Source: Candidatus Thiothrix sulfatifontis
GTDB lineage: Bacteria; Pseudomonadota; Gammaproteobacteria; Thiotrichales; Thiotrichaceae
Assembly (NCBI GenBank): GCA_022828425.1
Contig: CP094685.1
Span: 1,550,001 to 1,614,000 of the forward strand
DNA length: 64,000 nt
Reading direction: 5' to 3'
Of the stretch, positions 8,544 through 17,386 are shown piece after piece. The notes below the pieces were generated by a model. That model had not been told where the DNA came from. It did not search any database and saw only the letters and a program-made list of their open reading frames with translations. Position numbers and translations under genes: made by a program. Each line of letters opens with the position of its first letter. The stretch's first letter is position 1.

Positions 8544-8744
8544 TTACCGCTGTTGTTGTGCATCCCACAATTGTTTGAAGCGTAAATCCAGCGCGGAAAG
8601 TTCCGCATCCACGCTTTCCAGTGCTTGGAAGCCTTGGCGAGGTGGCATTTTGCCTTCACCCAGCGCTTGTTTGAGGCTTTCGCGTTGGGCGAATACTGCG
8701 GCGATGCGGGCTTTCAGGTCGGCGAGTTCTTCGGCTGCGGTCAT
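8544..8744 (-). CDS. 66-residue coiled-coil protein of the nif redox operon
   Basis: This short protein begins MTAAEELADLKARIAAVFAQ and is almost entirely charged and helical, with heptad-like spacing. Its ATG overlaps the stop of the SagB-like gene by four bases (ATGA) and its stop lies six bases before the DadA-like gene, so it is clearly part of the operon. No family is recognised. It may be an adaptor or stabilising subunit for one of the two flavoenzymes beside it, but nothing in the sequence proves this. Confidence 0.72.
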   Translation of the reverse strand: MTAAEELADLKARIAAVFAQRESLKQALGEGKMPPRQGFQALESVDAELSALDLRFKQLWDAQQQR

Positions 8745-10249
8745 GGCTGGCGTTCTTTGGGTAGGTGGGAATAAGGGGGCAGCATTTCCAGTCGGGTGTC
8801 GATGGCGGGGTTGCCGACGGTAAAGTGGTAGAGGCTTTGGAATTGGGTATCTTGCAACCCTAATACCTCGTGTACGCTGTCGTCGAAGAAGCAGCCGATG
8901 CCTGTGCCGCGTACTCCGGCGGCTTCCGCTTGTAGGTAGAGGACTTGCCCGATTAAACCGGCTTCCCAGTAGAGGTGGCGGTAAACGGGTGCGCCTTCCG
9001 CCAAGCCTGCGTCGAATTCCGCCAACATGCCGAGGCTGAAACTGCTGGTGGAGGCGATGTCTTGGTGGCAAGAAAGCGTGCGTGCGGCTTTGCGGGCATC
9101 GGCTTCTAGTAGGTGAAACAGCGGTAGATGTGCGGGGCAGTCTTCCGGTGTTTGCCAGCCGAAATCGGGGTTCATCGCAGAGCGTAAAGCTGTTTCGGCG
9201 GCGGCGTGGCGGGGTAGGGCGTATAGACCAGCGGGTAAGCCTTCGACGCGATGCACGAACAAGACCGGATGCAGACGAATGGGCAATATCCACACATCCC
9301 ACGGCATGGGATTGCTGGCAGGCAGTAAGGCGGACAGCATCGCGTAGAACGTATCGCGTGACATTGTGCTGGTTTTGCCGCTGAAGGCTTGGGCGCTGCG
9401 GCGTTGGCGGATTAGGGGGATGAGGTCGGGTTGTGGTTCATGAACGCCTGAAGAGGGCGTATGCAATACGCCCCTACGGGTGTTGTGGGTGGCGGTGGTT
9501 ATTTCTTCGATGATTGACCAGTTGTGTTGGGGGAGACCGCCTAATGGGTTGGCTTTGCCGTGCCATTGTGTGACGTTTGGGAGGTGGAAGGGGGCGGCAG
9601 AACCTGTGTGAATGCGGAGTAGCATGTCGGGGTGTTCGGCTTCGGCATCTGTGAAATCGTCTGCCCGATCTAACCCTAACAATGTGGAAATTTCTGTATC
9701 GGTGACGGGGAGTAGTTCTACCTGCAAGCCGAGGGCGGCAGCGGCATAGCGGATTGCGCCGAGGGCGTGACCGGCATCGAGTTGTACGTAGCGGAAGGCG
9801 CGTTCGCCGTATTTCCATGCTTCGCGCCATGCGATGCTGCTCAGGCCGAGCAGGAGTTGTGGCGGGGAATCGCTGTCAGCCAGTTTGCCGCGTAATTCCA
9901 GCGCGTGTTCGTGGGGGGCGTAGTGGTAAACGCCATCGCTCAAGCCGTCGATACCGTTGGCGATGACGTAGCCTTCGGTAGGGTGCAGGTTGCCGCTGGA
10001 GGGGTTGCAGCGCAATGCCCAGCGGTCGGGGCCGTATTGTTTCCACGCGGATAAGCCGAAGGAAAGTTGCAGCAGGGCGGCAATTCCCTCGTTTTCTTCC
10101 AACGACAGCTCCACCACCTCAGCACCCGCAAATCGCCGGAACGGGTTCGGCTGCTGATCCCAGTCCAGAAACGCCGGGCCTTTGGCGTAAGCGTCCAGCC
10201 GGTGTTTGGTGCGTTCGTGGTAGGCACGTACCGTTTGTGTGGTATCCAT
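8741..10249 (-). CDS. SagB/ThcOx-type double nitroreductase-fold oxidoreductase
   Basis: This 502-residue protein is built from two nitroreductase-like halves. The first has RCNPSSGNLHPTEGYVI near 80-100, a hallmark of SagB-type dehydrogenases; the second begins near residue 280 with LIRQRRSAQAF and ends with GIGCFFDDSVHEVLGL. Relatives are FMN enzymes that oxidise azolines in peptides, but free-standing versions outside peptide clusters are common and uncharacterised. No precursor peptide or YcaO gene lies nearby. It starts at 10249, sharing one base with the glutaredoxin stop, and overlaps the next gene by four bases. A palindromic repeat is embedded in frame in the linker between the halves. 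Confidence 0.85.
   Translation of the reverse strand: MDTTQTVRAYHERTKHRLDAYAKGPAFLDWDQQPNPFRRFAGAEVVELSLEENEGIAALLQLSFGLSAWKQYGPDRWALRCNPSSGNLHPTEGYVIANGIDGLSDGVYHYAPHEHALELRGKLADSDSPPQLLLGLSSIAWREAWKYGERAFRYVQLDAGHALGAIRYAAAALGLQVELLPVTDTEISTLLGLDRADDFTDAEAEHPDMLLRIHTGSAAPFHLPNVTQWHGKANPLGGLPQHNWSIIEEITTATHNTRRGVLHTPSSGVHEPQPDLIPLIRQRRSAQAFSGKTSTMSRDTFYAMLSALLPASNPMPWDVWILPIRLHPVLFVHRVEGLPAGLYALPRHAAAETALRSAMNPDFGWQTPEDCPAHLPLFHLLEADARKAARTLSCHQDIASTSSFSLGMLAEFDAGLAEGAPVYRHLYWEAGLIGQVLYLQAEAAGVRGTGIGCFFDDSVHEVLGLQDTQFQSLYHFTVGNPAIDTRLEMLPPYSHLPKERQP
9455..9473. repeat. Palindromic element inside the SagB-like coding sequence
   Basis: GGGCGTAT and ATACGCCC form an 8-bp inverted repeat around GCA, followed by CCTACGGG. 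The motif resembles small dispersed GTAGGGGCGTA-type palindromes that I recall from other bacterial genomes. Here it is translated in frame near residues 259-265, between the two enzyme halves. Confidence 0.6.
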
Positions 10250-10656
10250 TACAGGGTGAGTTGTACCAGATTGTCGGCGATTGCCGGTTCACTGCTCATG
10301 GTAGCGGAAACGCTGGGTTCTGGCAGTTTCCCTTGTTTTACCAGTGCCGCGAGCTGGGTTTGCAGTTCACCGCTGTTGTACATTTCCTCCACGATGTCGC
10401 TGCCACCGACCAATTCGCCGCCCACGAAAACTTGCGGGAAGGTCGGGAATTGCGAAAAGCGTGGCAGGTATTCGTAAATGAAGGGCGATTTCAGCACGTT
10501 GACGTAGGCAAATTCCACGCCGGTCTTTTTCAGGTAGCCGACCGCTTTGCCGGAAAAGCCGCATTCGGGCGCGTCGGGCGTGCCTTTCATGTAGATCATC
10601 ACTGGGTTTTCAGTGATTTGTTGCTGGATTTTGTCGAGGGTTTTGTTGCTGCTCAT
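10249..10656 (-). CDS. grxD: Monothiol CGFS glutaredoxin (Grx4/GrxD-like, nif-associated)
   Basis: The 135-residue protein has the monothiol signature ECGFSGKAVGYL, with the single active cysteine at C32, and the glutathione-binding FPTFPQVFVGGELVGGSD. CGFS glutaredoxins carry a bridging [2Fe-2S] cluster and deliver clusters to apoproteins. An extension of about 30 residues follows the fold. The ATG at 10656 follows a purine-rich leader 10 bases after the stop of the upstream gene; longer frames to 10722 run into that gene. A role in cluster delivery during nitrogenase assembly is inferred from the sigma-54-driven operon. Confidence 0.92.
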   Translation of the reverse strand: MSSNKTLDKIQQQITENPVMIYMKGTPDAPECGFSGKAVGYLKKTGVEFAYVNVLKSPFIYEYLPRFSQFPTFPQVFVGGELVGGSDIVEEMYNSGELQTQLAALVKQGKLPEPSVSATMSSEPAIADNLVQLTL

Positions 10657-10666
10657 GGTGTGTTCC

Positions 10667-11227
10667 TTAAACTGCGCCCCAAACTTGACGTTTGATGCTG
10701 TTACGGTTGGCGATGGCTTCATCGAGGGTGGAAGCCTTGAATTTGGGTTTATAGCTTTTCAGAGCGTTATAAACGGTGACAACTTTGTCTTCGGTGGATT
10801 GCCCTTTGAGGTCGTGCTTGTCGAGGTAGCACAGATCCAGCAATTCATTCCAAATCATCCCGGCAGGCAATGAGATGAGGGTGTATTGCCGCCCGTCCAC
10901 ATCCACCACAACGCTTTCTGTGAGGTTGTCGATGAAGAAAATCGGTTTGCACTCAGCGGCAAGATCGGCGGTGAAACGGCTGATGAATTCCGGTAATTCG
11001 AGGATGTTGCTGAAGTTGCCAACGACCATTAACAGGCTAGTGTCGTCGGCGAGGATCACGGCTTCTTTGATGGCGGCTTCGGGTGGGTTGCGTTTGTTGG
11101 CAACTTCGTTGAAGTCACCGATCTTGATGATCAAATCGCCACGAAACGCATTCAGGCCGTTTTTGGTTTTGCCGTTGATGGTGGTGAGCCAAATGAGTTC
11201 GTTGGCTTTGTAGGTATCCAGCAACAT
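10667..11227 (-). CDS. Uncharacterised protein, first gene of the sigma-54-driven redox operon
   Basis: This 186-residue soluble protein is not recognised. It looks alpha/beta: alternating hydrophobic strands such as SLLMVVGNF and PIFFIDNL are separated by charged helices. It has no cysteine-rich or nucleotide motif and no signal peptide. It is preceded by GGAG and by a near-consensus -24/-12 promoter about 40 bases upstream. It is divergent from nifE and shares the intervening NifA site, so it should be made under nitrogen-fixing conditions. Position makes a nitrogenase accessory role plausible, but the biochemical function is unknown. Confidence 0.75.
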   Translation of the reverse strand: MLLDTYKANELIWLTTINGKTKNGLNAFRGDLIIKIGDFNEVANKRNPPEAAIKEAVILADDTSLLMVVGNFSNILELPEFISRFTADLAAECKPIFFIDNLTESVVVDVDGRQYTLISLPAGMIWNELLDLCYLDKHDLKGQSTEDKVVTVYNALKSYKPKFKASTLDEAIANRNSIKRQVWGAV

Positions 11228-11267
11228 GGGGGGAATCTCCTGTCAGATGAGCAAATGCCAGTGGTAG

Positions 11268-11283
11268 AGCAGGAAACGTGCCA
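11268..11283 (-). promoter_or_regulatory. Sigma-54 promoter of the redox operon (minus strand)
   Basis: On the minus strand the site reads TGGCACGTTTCCTGCT. It matches the RpoN consensus TGGCACRNNNNTTGCW at every fixed position except the first T of TTGC, and the invariant GG and GC are present. The predicted start near 11257 leaves a leader of about 30 bases. Confidence 0.8.
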
Positions 11284-11368
11284 TCTTCGTAAGCCTTTTA
11301 TTTATCATCATGTTAGGGATTAAGTGCTGGCAGGTGTTTGTCGTAAACGCCTCTGAAACGCTTAGGCT

Positions 11369-11384
11369 TGTCGTATTCCTAACA
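11369..11384. promoter_or_regulatory. NifA upstream activator site shared by divergent promoters
   Basis: Exact TGT-N10-ACA (TGT CGTATTCCTA ACA). It is centred about 81 bases upstream of the nifE start and about 119 bases upstream of the redox-operon start, so one enhancer could serve both. Confidence 0.8.
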
Positions 11385-11430
11385 ATGCAAAAATACACCG
11401 ATGGCATTATTAAACAATCAGTTAGCTATC

Positions 11431-11446
11431 TGGCACACCCCTTGCA
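11431..11446 (+). promoter_or_regulatory. Sigma-54 promoter of nifEN
   Basis: TGGCACACCCCTTGCA is an exact match to the RpoN -24/-12 consensus. The predicted start near 11457 gives a leader of about 25 bases before the nifE ATG. Confidence 0.94.
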
Positions 11447-11481
11447 ATGTCCCACCCAACGACTGACCGAGGTAACGCCCC

Positions 11482-12882
11482 ATGATGAAGTCCAAAGACA
11501 TTGCTGCTTTGCTGGACGAACCAGCCTGTACCCACAACAAAAAGGAAAAGTCCGGCTGCGCCCGCCCCAAACCCGGCGCATCGGCGGGTGGTTGCGCGTT
11601 CGACGGCGCACAAATCGCGCTGCTCCCGATTGCAGACGTGGCGCACATTGTCCACGGTAGCATTGCCTGTGCAGGCAGTTCGTGGGACAACCGGGGAACC
11701 CGTTCCAGCGGTTCGCGCCTGTTCAAAATCGGCATGACCACCGACCTGACCGAGCAGGATGTGATCATGGGGCGCGGCGAAAAACGCCTGTTCCATTCCA
11801 TCAAACAAGCGATTGACAGCTACAGCCCCGCCGCTGTATTTGTTTACAACACCTGCATCCCCGCACTGATCGGCGACGACATCGAAGCCATTTGCAAATC
11901 CGCGCAAGAACGCTGGGGAACGCCCGTCGTGCCGGTTGATTGCGCTGGATTTTACGGCACGAAAAACCTCGGCAACCGCATTGCCGGTGACGCGATGGTG
12001 AAACACGTCTGCGGCACACGCGAACCCGATGCACTGCCCAGCGGCGCGGAAAGCGACACTTTCAAAGTCCACGATGTGAATCTGGTCGGCGAATACAATA
12101 TCGCAGGCGAACTCTGGCACGTCTTGCCACTGCTTGACCACCTCGGCATCCGCATCCTTTGCACCCTTTCCGGCGATGCACGTTTCCACGAGGTCCAAAC
12201 CATGCACCGCGCCAAAGTGAACATGATGGTATGTTCCAAAGCCATGCTCAACGTGGCGCGTAAACTCGAAGACGCATTCGGCACGAAATGGTTTGAAGGC
12301 AGCTTCTACGGGGTGCAAGACATGAACAATGCCTTGCGCGATTTCGCCCGCCTGATCGACGACCCTTACCTCACTGAACGCACCGAAGCCCTGATTGCCA
12401 GCGAAGAAGCCCGCATTAACAAAGCCTTAGAACCCTGGCGGCAACGTCTCAAGGGCAAGCGCGTGTTGCTGTATACCGGCGGGGTAAAATCCTGGTCAAT
12501 CGTTTCCGCCCTGCAAGATTTGGGCATGACCGTGGTGGCGACGGGCACGAACAAATCCACCGAAGAAGACAAAGCCCGCATCCGTGAAATCATGGGTGCA
12601 GACACCAAAATGGTCGAAGACGGCAGCCCGCGTTCCCTGATCAATATCGTGCGTGAATACAACGTGGACATCCTCATCGCGGGTGGACGCAATATGTACA
12701 CCGCGCTCAAAGCCCGTATCCCGTTCCTCGACATCAATCAGGAGCGCGAATTCGGTTACGCAGGCTACGAAGGGATGCTGGAACTCGCCAAACAACTCGC
12801 CCTCACCGTCGAAAGCCCGATCTGGCAAGCCGTGCGCAAGCCCGCGCCGTGGGCAATAGCCAAGGAGGTAGCTCATGGCTGA
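11482..12882 (+). CDS. nifE: Nitrogenase FeMo-cofactor scaffold subunit NifE
   Basis: NifE and NifN form the heterotetramer on which the NifB-derived precursor matures into FeMo-co. The 466-residue protein has the ligand pattern of this family: counting from the second ATG (11485), cysteines fall at 37, 62, 124 and 250, the positions used in Azotobacter NifE for the P-cluster-like [4Fe-4S] and the cofactor anchor. [18 protein letters not shown] and [18 protein letters not shown] are typical. Two adjacent ATGs are possible; GAGG lies nine bases before the first. It overlaps nifN by eight bases and is preceded by an exact sigma-54 promoter and a NifA site. Confidence 0.97.
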   Translation: MMKSKDIAALLDEPACTHNKKEKSGCARPKPGASAGGCAFDGAQIALLPIADVAHIVHGSIACAGSSWDNRGTRSSGSRLFKIGMTTDLTEQDVIMGRGEKRLFHSIKQAIDSYSPAAVFVYNTCIPALIGDDIEAICKSAQERWGTPVVPVDCAGFYGTKNLGNRIAGDAMVKHVCGTREPDALPSGAESDTFKVHDVNLVGEYNIAGELWHVLPLLDHLGIRILCTLSGDARFHEVQTMHRAKVNMMVCSKAMLNVARKLEDAFGTKWFEGSFYGVQDMNNALRDFARLIDDPYLTERTEALIASEEARINKALEPWRQRLKGKRVLLYTGGVKSWSIVSALQDLGMTVVATGTNKSTEEDKARIREIMGADTKMVEDGSPRSLINIVREYNVDILIAGGRNMYTALKARIPFLDINQEREFGYAGYEGMLELAKQLALTVESPIWQAVRKPAPWAIAKEVAHG

Positions 12883-14269
12883 GATTACCAAACGCAATAA
12901 AGCCCTGTCCGTCAGCCCTTTGAAAGCCAGTCAAACCCTTGGTGCGGCACTCGCTTTCCTCGGCTTTCACCGTGCCATTCCGATGTTGCACGGGGCGCAA
13001 GGTTGCACAGCCTTCGGCAAAGTGTTTTTCGTGCGCCATTTCCGCGAACCGATTCCGCTGCAAACCAGCGCGATGGATCAAATCTCGGCGGTAATGGGTT
13101 CAGAAGACAACGTGGTCGAAGGCTTGAAAGCGATTTGCAGCAAAAACAGCCCGTCATTGGTCGGCGTGCCTACCACCGGCTTGGCAGAAACCCAAGGCAG
13201 TGATGTGACGATGGCGGCGGGCGAATTCCGCAAAAAACACCCCGAATACGCTCACATTCCGGTGGTCGCTTTGTCCACCCCCGATTTCAGTGGCTGTCTG
13301 GAAAGCGGCTTTGCTAAAGCGGTGGAAGCGATTATTGCCACGCTGGTTCCCGATGCTGCCACCGCAGGCACGCAACCCGGTAAACGTCCGCGTCAGGTCA
13401 ATGTGCTGGTCAATGCCTCGCTGACTCCCGGCGATTTGGAAGCCTTGAAAGACACCATCGAGCTGTTCGGTTTGCGTCCGGTGGTGATCCCCGATTTGTC
13501 GGATTCGCTCGATGGGCATTTGCCGGACGAAGATTTCAGCCCGTTGACCATCGGCGGTACGCTGGTGTCGGAAATGGCAACGCTGGGCGATTCGCTGGCA
13601 ACGCTGGTGATTGGTGCGTCGCTGACTGCGGCAGCGGATACTTTGCACCAGAAAACGGGTGTGCCGGATTACCGTTTCGACCATTTGATGGGGCTGGCGG
13701 TGAACGACCAGTTTGTCCACACCCTGCACACGCTTTCCGCCGAACCTGTGCCGCCCAAGTTGCAACGTCAGCGGGCGCAATTGCAGGATGCGATGCTGGA
13801 TACGCACTTCATGCTCGGTTTGTCGCGCTTCGCCATCGCCGCTGACCCGGATTTGCTCAATGCCTTTTCGCAATTGCTGGCGGAAAACGGCGCGTATACG
13901 GTGGCGGCGGTTGCTCCGGCGAATGCACCGATTCTCAAGCACATCGCCGCCGACAAGGTACATATCGGCGATTTGGAAGATTTGGAAAAAGCGGCGGAAG
14001 CGAATGAAGCCGAAGTGCTGATTTGCAATTCGCACGGGCAGGAAACCGCGTTGCGGCTGGGTATTCCGTTGTTACGGGCGGGTTTTCCGCAATACGATTT
14101 GCTGGGTGGGTATCAGCGGCAGTGGATTGGGTATAGCGGTACGCGCCAGACACTTTTTGATATTGCCAATATTTTGCTGTCGTTGGAGAAGGGCGAAATT
14201 CATCCGTACCAGTCGATTTACAAGCAAAAGTGCGATGGGGAAGGAGAGCACTTGCAAACGCTGCAATAA
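12875..14269 (+). CDS. nifN: Nitrogenase FeMo-cofactor scaffold subunit NifN
   Basis: The 464-residue partner of NifE shows the conserved [15 protein letters not shown] segment with the single cluster ligand at C44, the same position as in Azotobacter NifN, plus TDLAE-like and [10 protein letters not shown] elements. It starts inside the last codons of nifE (8-base overlap), preceded by AAGGAGG, so the two subunits are made together. The gene is not followed by nifX, which commonly comes next; a MOSC protein starts 34 bases later. The core is complete and no frameshift is seen. Confidence 0.96.
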   Translation: MAEITKRNKALSVSPLKASQTLGAALAFLGFHRAIPMLHGAQGCTAFGKVFFVRHFREPIPLQTSAMDQISAVMGSEDNVVEGLKAICSKNSPSLVGVPTTGLAETQGSDVTMAAGEFRKKHPEYAHIPVVALSTPDFSGCLESGFAKAVEAIIATLVPDAATAGTQPGKRPRQVNVLVNASLTPGDLEALKDTIELFGLRPVVIPDLSDSLDGHLPDEDFSPLTIGGTLVSEMATLGDSLATLVIGASLTAAADTLHQKTGVPDYRFDHLMGLAVNDQFVHTLHTLSAEPVPPKLQRQRAQLQDAMLDTHFMLGLSRFAIAADPDLLNAFSQLLAENGAYTVAAVAPANAPILKHIAADKVHIGDLEDLEKAAEANEAEVLICNSHGQETALRLGIPLLRAGFPQYDLLGGYQRQWIGYSGTRQTLFDIANILLSLEKGEIHPYQSIYKQKCDGEGEHLQTLQ

Positions 14270-14303
14270 CAGCGAAAATGGTGATTTTACCCTTGGAGTT
14301 GCC

Positions 14304-15137
14304 ATGCTTACCATCAGCAGCCTGCACACTTACCCAGTCAAATCGCTACAAGGCATTGATTTGATCGAAGCGCGTTTGACCACGCAAGGATTGGCGTTTG
14401 ACCGTCAGTGGATGTTGGTCGATGCCGCCGGGAAGTTCGTGACCCAGCGGCAAATTCCCTTGCTGGCGAGCATCAGCGTGCGTTTGACCGCCGACAGTTT
14501 GGTGCTGGAACACGCCGGATTGTCGCCACTGTCGATTCCGTTAGCGCCGATTCCTGAAAAACGCTGCGAGGTAACGGTGTGGCGCGATACCTGTAGCGGC
14601 TGCGACGAGGGTGAGGTGGCTTCGCGCTGGTTGACACAAGCGGTGGGACAGTGGCAGGGCAGCGACTTGCGTTTGGTGCGCTTTGCCCCGGAAGGCGTGC
14701 GCCCGGTTGACCCCGCGTATCTGGATGGCGATAGCGCGGATACGGCATTTTCCGATGGCTACCCGTTTCTGATTGTATCCGAGGCTTCGCTGGCGGCGCT
14801 GAATGTGCAATTGCTTGCCAATGGCGCGGCGGCGGTGCCGATGGCACGTTTCCGCCCCAACATTGTGGTCAGCGGCATGAGCGCGTTCGGGGAAAATGAC
14901 TGTAAAACGCTGACCGCCGCCGATGCCAGCTACCGTTTCGCACTGCGTAAGCCGTGTCAGCGCTGCAAAACTACCACGGTAGACCAGCGCACCGGGCTGA
15001 TTGCCAATCCGAAAGAACCGTTGCGCACCTTGACGGCAATGAATCCTTTTCCGCAAGCAGGCGCGTATTTTGGGCAGAATGCTACGTTGACCACGGGGAA
15101 TGGCGTGGTGATCAAGGTTGGGGAACAAGTGCAATGA
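14304..15137 (+). CDS. MOSC-domain protein (YcbX-like)
   Basis: This 277-residue protein has an N-terminal MOSC beta-barrel domain starting TISSLHTYPVKSLQGIDL and a C-terminal MOSC domain whose conserved cysteine lies in RKPCQRCKTTTVD, the presumed sulfur- or molybdenum-linked residue. E. coli YcbX is a molybdenum-cofactor-dependent N-hydroxylated-base reductase. The start follows TTGGAG. It lies directly after nifN and may be co-transcribed with it, although MOSC proteins bind the pterin cofactor rather than FeMo-co, so this may be chance. Its stop overlaps the start of a ybaK fragment. Confidence 0.88.
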   Translation: MLTISSLHTYPVKSLQGIDLIEARLTTQGLAFDRQWMLVDAAGKFVTQRQIPLLASISVRLTADSLVLEHAGLSPLSIPLAPIPEKRCEVTVWRDTCSGCDEGEVASRWLTQAVGQWQGSDLRLVRFAPEGVRPVDPAYLDGDSADTAFSDGYPFLIVSEASLAALNVQLLANGAAAVPMARFRPNIVVSGMSAFGENDCKTLTAADASYRFALRKPCQRCKTTTVDQRTGLIANPKEPLRTLTAMNPFPQAGAYFGQNATLTTGNGVVIKVGEQVQ

Positions 15138-15229
15138 TCGCAGCCATCAACCTCGCCAAAAAAGCTAACATCGCTTTCAAAGTGCACGAATACACCCACG
15201 ACGCGGACAAGCCATCTCGTTACACCTAA
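15134..15229 (+). pseudogene. Truncated YbaK/EbsC (Cys-tRNA(Pro) deacylase) remnant
   Basis: A 31-codon frame starts in an ATGA overlap with the MOSC stop. Its first 25 or so residues (INLAKKANIAFKVHEYTHDA) match the start of YbaK-family deacylases, which hydrolyse mischarged Cys-tRNA(Pro) and are normally about 155 residues long. After residue 26 similarity ends and a stop follows at 15227-15229, where the convergent methyltransferase gene ends. The rest of the family domain is absent, so this is a 3'-truncated copy that cannot be functional as a deacylase. An intact copy may exist elsewhere. Confidence 0.75.
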
Positions 15230-15744
15230 GCGTTACTCCCCGACTTCAGCAAGCGTTGCCAAATGCTATTGGCGACCACATGCCCAAAACGTTCCTGATA
15301 ATAATGTGCAAACGAAAAGCGGATATAAGGCGGCAGTGTGGTGTGTGCTTTTCTAAACGTCAAAAATATCCAGCGGTGTTCAAAAATATTCAATACCGCA
15401 GCGACATCCCACAACGGCGGTAGAATCAGCGTGACGCGTTTGCCCACGCGATTCAATTCGTCCCAAAACGCTTGTGGGTCTTCCACATGTTCGATGGTGT
15501 GGGAACACAATACCGTTTCAAATTCACCGTCTTGGAACGGTAACTGGTAAATATTGGGGGTCAGCATGAAATTGTCCACGCCCGGTTGCGCCACAATATC
15601 GGCATTCACGCGTCCGACAGACGTGTTACCGCAGCAAATATTCAAATCCCATTGTTGTTGCTTAATCAAGCGTGGTTTTAAAACGCGATAACTCAGCAGA
15701 TTCAGCGCGAGCAAACCCAGTACAATTCCGATAATAATTTCCAT
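15226..15744 (-). CDS. Membrane-anchored class I methyltransferase-like protein
   Basis: The 172-residue protein has an N-terminal hydrophobic helix (IIIGIVLGLLALNLLSY) and a short methyltransferase core. A weak motif I (LNICCGNTSVGRVNADI) precedes LPFQDGEFETVLCSHTIEHVED, typical of SAM-dependent methyltransferases of the UbiE type. The SAM-binding glycine motif is degenerate, so activity is uncertain. ATG 15744 is preferred, with GAGGG just upstream. The stop overlaps the ybaK remnant by four bases. The substrate is unknown. Confidence 0.72.
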   Translation of the reverse strand: MEIIIGIVLGLLALNLLSYRVLKPRLIKQQQWDLNICCGNTSVGRVNADIVAQPGVDNFMLTPNIYQLPFQDGEFETVLCSHTIEHVEDPQAFWDELNRVGKRVTLILPPLWDVAAVLNIFEHRWIFLTFRKAHTTLPPYIRFSFAHYYQERFGHVVANSIWQRLLKSGSNA

Positions 15745-15824
15745 GCATACCCTCAAATTTTTACGTTTGTATGAAGGCGGTAGGTTGCCAGAAAATTATG
15801 ACAATACGGTTGCATTCAGGCTTA

Positions 15825-17302
15825 TCACACAACACTTTCCACTACTATGCGCTCTCCATCCGTCAACACCATCCACGCACTGAGCTTGGGGAGCGCGGCA
15901 ATCGCGGGCAGTCGCAAATAACCTTGCACTTGCTCAATGCCCTCCAGCCGTTTGGCTTCCCAGCCTTTGTCTTTGTCGCCTTTTTTGCTGTATTTCAGCT
16001 CGATCAAATGCTGGTAATTGACCTTAAAGGGGCTGCGTTCCAGTAGCAAAATGTCGGGGTAACGCCGATTCATTTCCCGCTCACTCTGGATGAAATACGC
16101 CGACAATGCTCACGCATGACGTGGTTAGGGATAACAAACACCTCGCCTGACAACGTTGCCCCGTGCAGCGAAGCGAAGCCCATGTAAGCCAGCAGGCTGA
16201 TGAAATCATCCCGCCCAAAGCCTTTGTCGAAATCAAATTTTTCTGCTTGTTGCGCCACCACTTGACCAGTGGTGAGTAACTCATCCAGCACCGCGAAATT
16301 CTCATCGCGATTGCCGATACTGAATAAGCCCAATAATTTTCCGTAGTCGGAAGCGATATTGGCATCCAACATTTTGCGGGGATAGGCGCAGCGTTTGTAG
16401 TCAAAATTCTTGATGAAATACAGCACCATATTGGCGTTGTAGACGGTTTCAGCCGCATTAATATGAAAGCGGTAGCCGTTGTACCAATCGGTAACATCTG
16501 CCATTAATTGATTACTGTCCAAACCGCAGCTTTCCACCAAAGGCTGTAATAGGCTGACCACTTCGGCACGGGTAAAGCCCATTGCCTCATTAAATTCTTC
16601 CGTCAGGGAAACATTTTCACCGATATTAAAACCGCTGGTCATGCTGTCGAGCATGATCGGAGTGACACCCGTGATGAAGAGCCTGTCAACAATGCCGCGT
16701 TGAGTGGCGGTTTTGAGGGTTTCGTAGAAACTGCGCACAAAGCCGCCTTTGCCGACAATGTGTTGAAACTGCTGCAAATCATCGGCAAGGATACTGTTGG
16801 CGAAATGGTCGTATTCGTCGATCAGGAAAAGGATTTTTTGCCCTTCGACAATTTTGAAAAAGGCTTCCATTTTTTCATGCGGCGACGTTTCTAGGGCAAT
16901 TTCAGCCACTATTGCTGGCGGATATTGGTAGCGCTCCAAATAACGCTCCAAAGCCAAACGCACTTTGGTGTTAAAGGCGCGATAAACCGCTTCGTAGCTT
17001 TCGGTGGAAATGCCGCTGAACTCCATGAACAGCACGCTGTAGCCGCTTTTCATCGGGGTGGGGTGTTTGCCAATGTGTAAGTCGGCAAACAGGCTGTCGA
17101 AATCCGCCGCGTACTGGCTGTCGTAATAATATTCCATCGCCGAGAGCAGCAGGCTTTTTCCAAAACGGCGTGGGCGCAGCAGAATATTATATTTGCCGCT
17201 GTCTTCTAATTGGGCAATATACGCGGTTTTATCCACGTAGGTGTAGCCACCGAGGATGACATCTTTGAAGTTGCTCAGACCGTAGGGGAGTTTCGTTTTC
17301 AT
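15825..17302 (-). pseudogene. Broken DUF1703-type ATPase / PD-(D/E)XK nuclease gene
   Basis: The first part (17302 down to about 16107) encodes an intact AAA-like half with RPRRFGKSLLLSAM and FLIDEYDHF, ending in a spurious tail after IPNHVM. The C-terminal nuclease half continues in a different frame (about 16106-15825) with REMNRRYPDILLLE and LIELKYSKKGDKDKG. The intact paralogue at 21371-23074 has about 80 residues between these points, so a deletion of a little over 200 bases plus a frameshift has inactivated this copy. MKTKLPYGLSNF at 17302 matches the paralogue start. The paralogues look alike over most positions but are clearly diverged. Confidence 0.85.
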
Positions 17303-17386
17303 GCGCGGATTGTAGCACACAAGCTGGGTATTCTTGGGTATGAGGTGCTAGGATTAGCGCTCCTGATCAGAGGCTAATCCTTCCCC

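Noticed and set aside
8741..10249. Thiazole/oxazole-modified peptide cluster because of the SagB-like enzyme
   Set aside because: No YcaO cyclodehydratase, no precursor peptide and no exporter lie nearby; the context is nif-linked.
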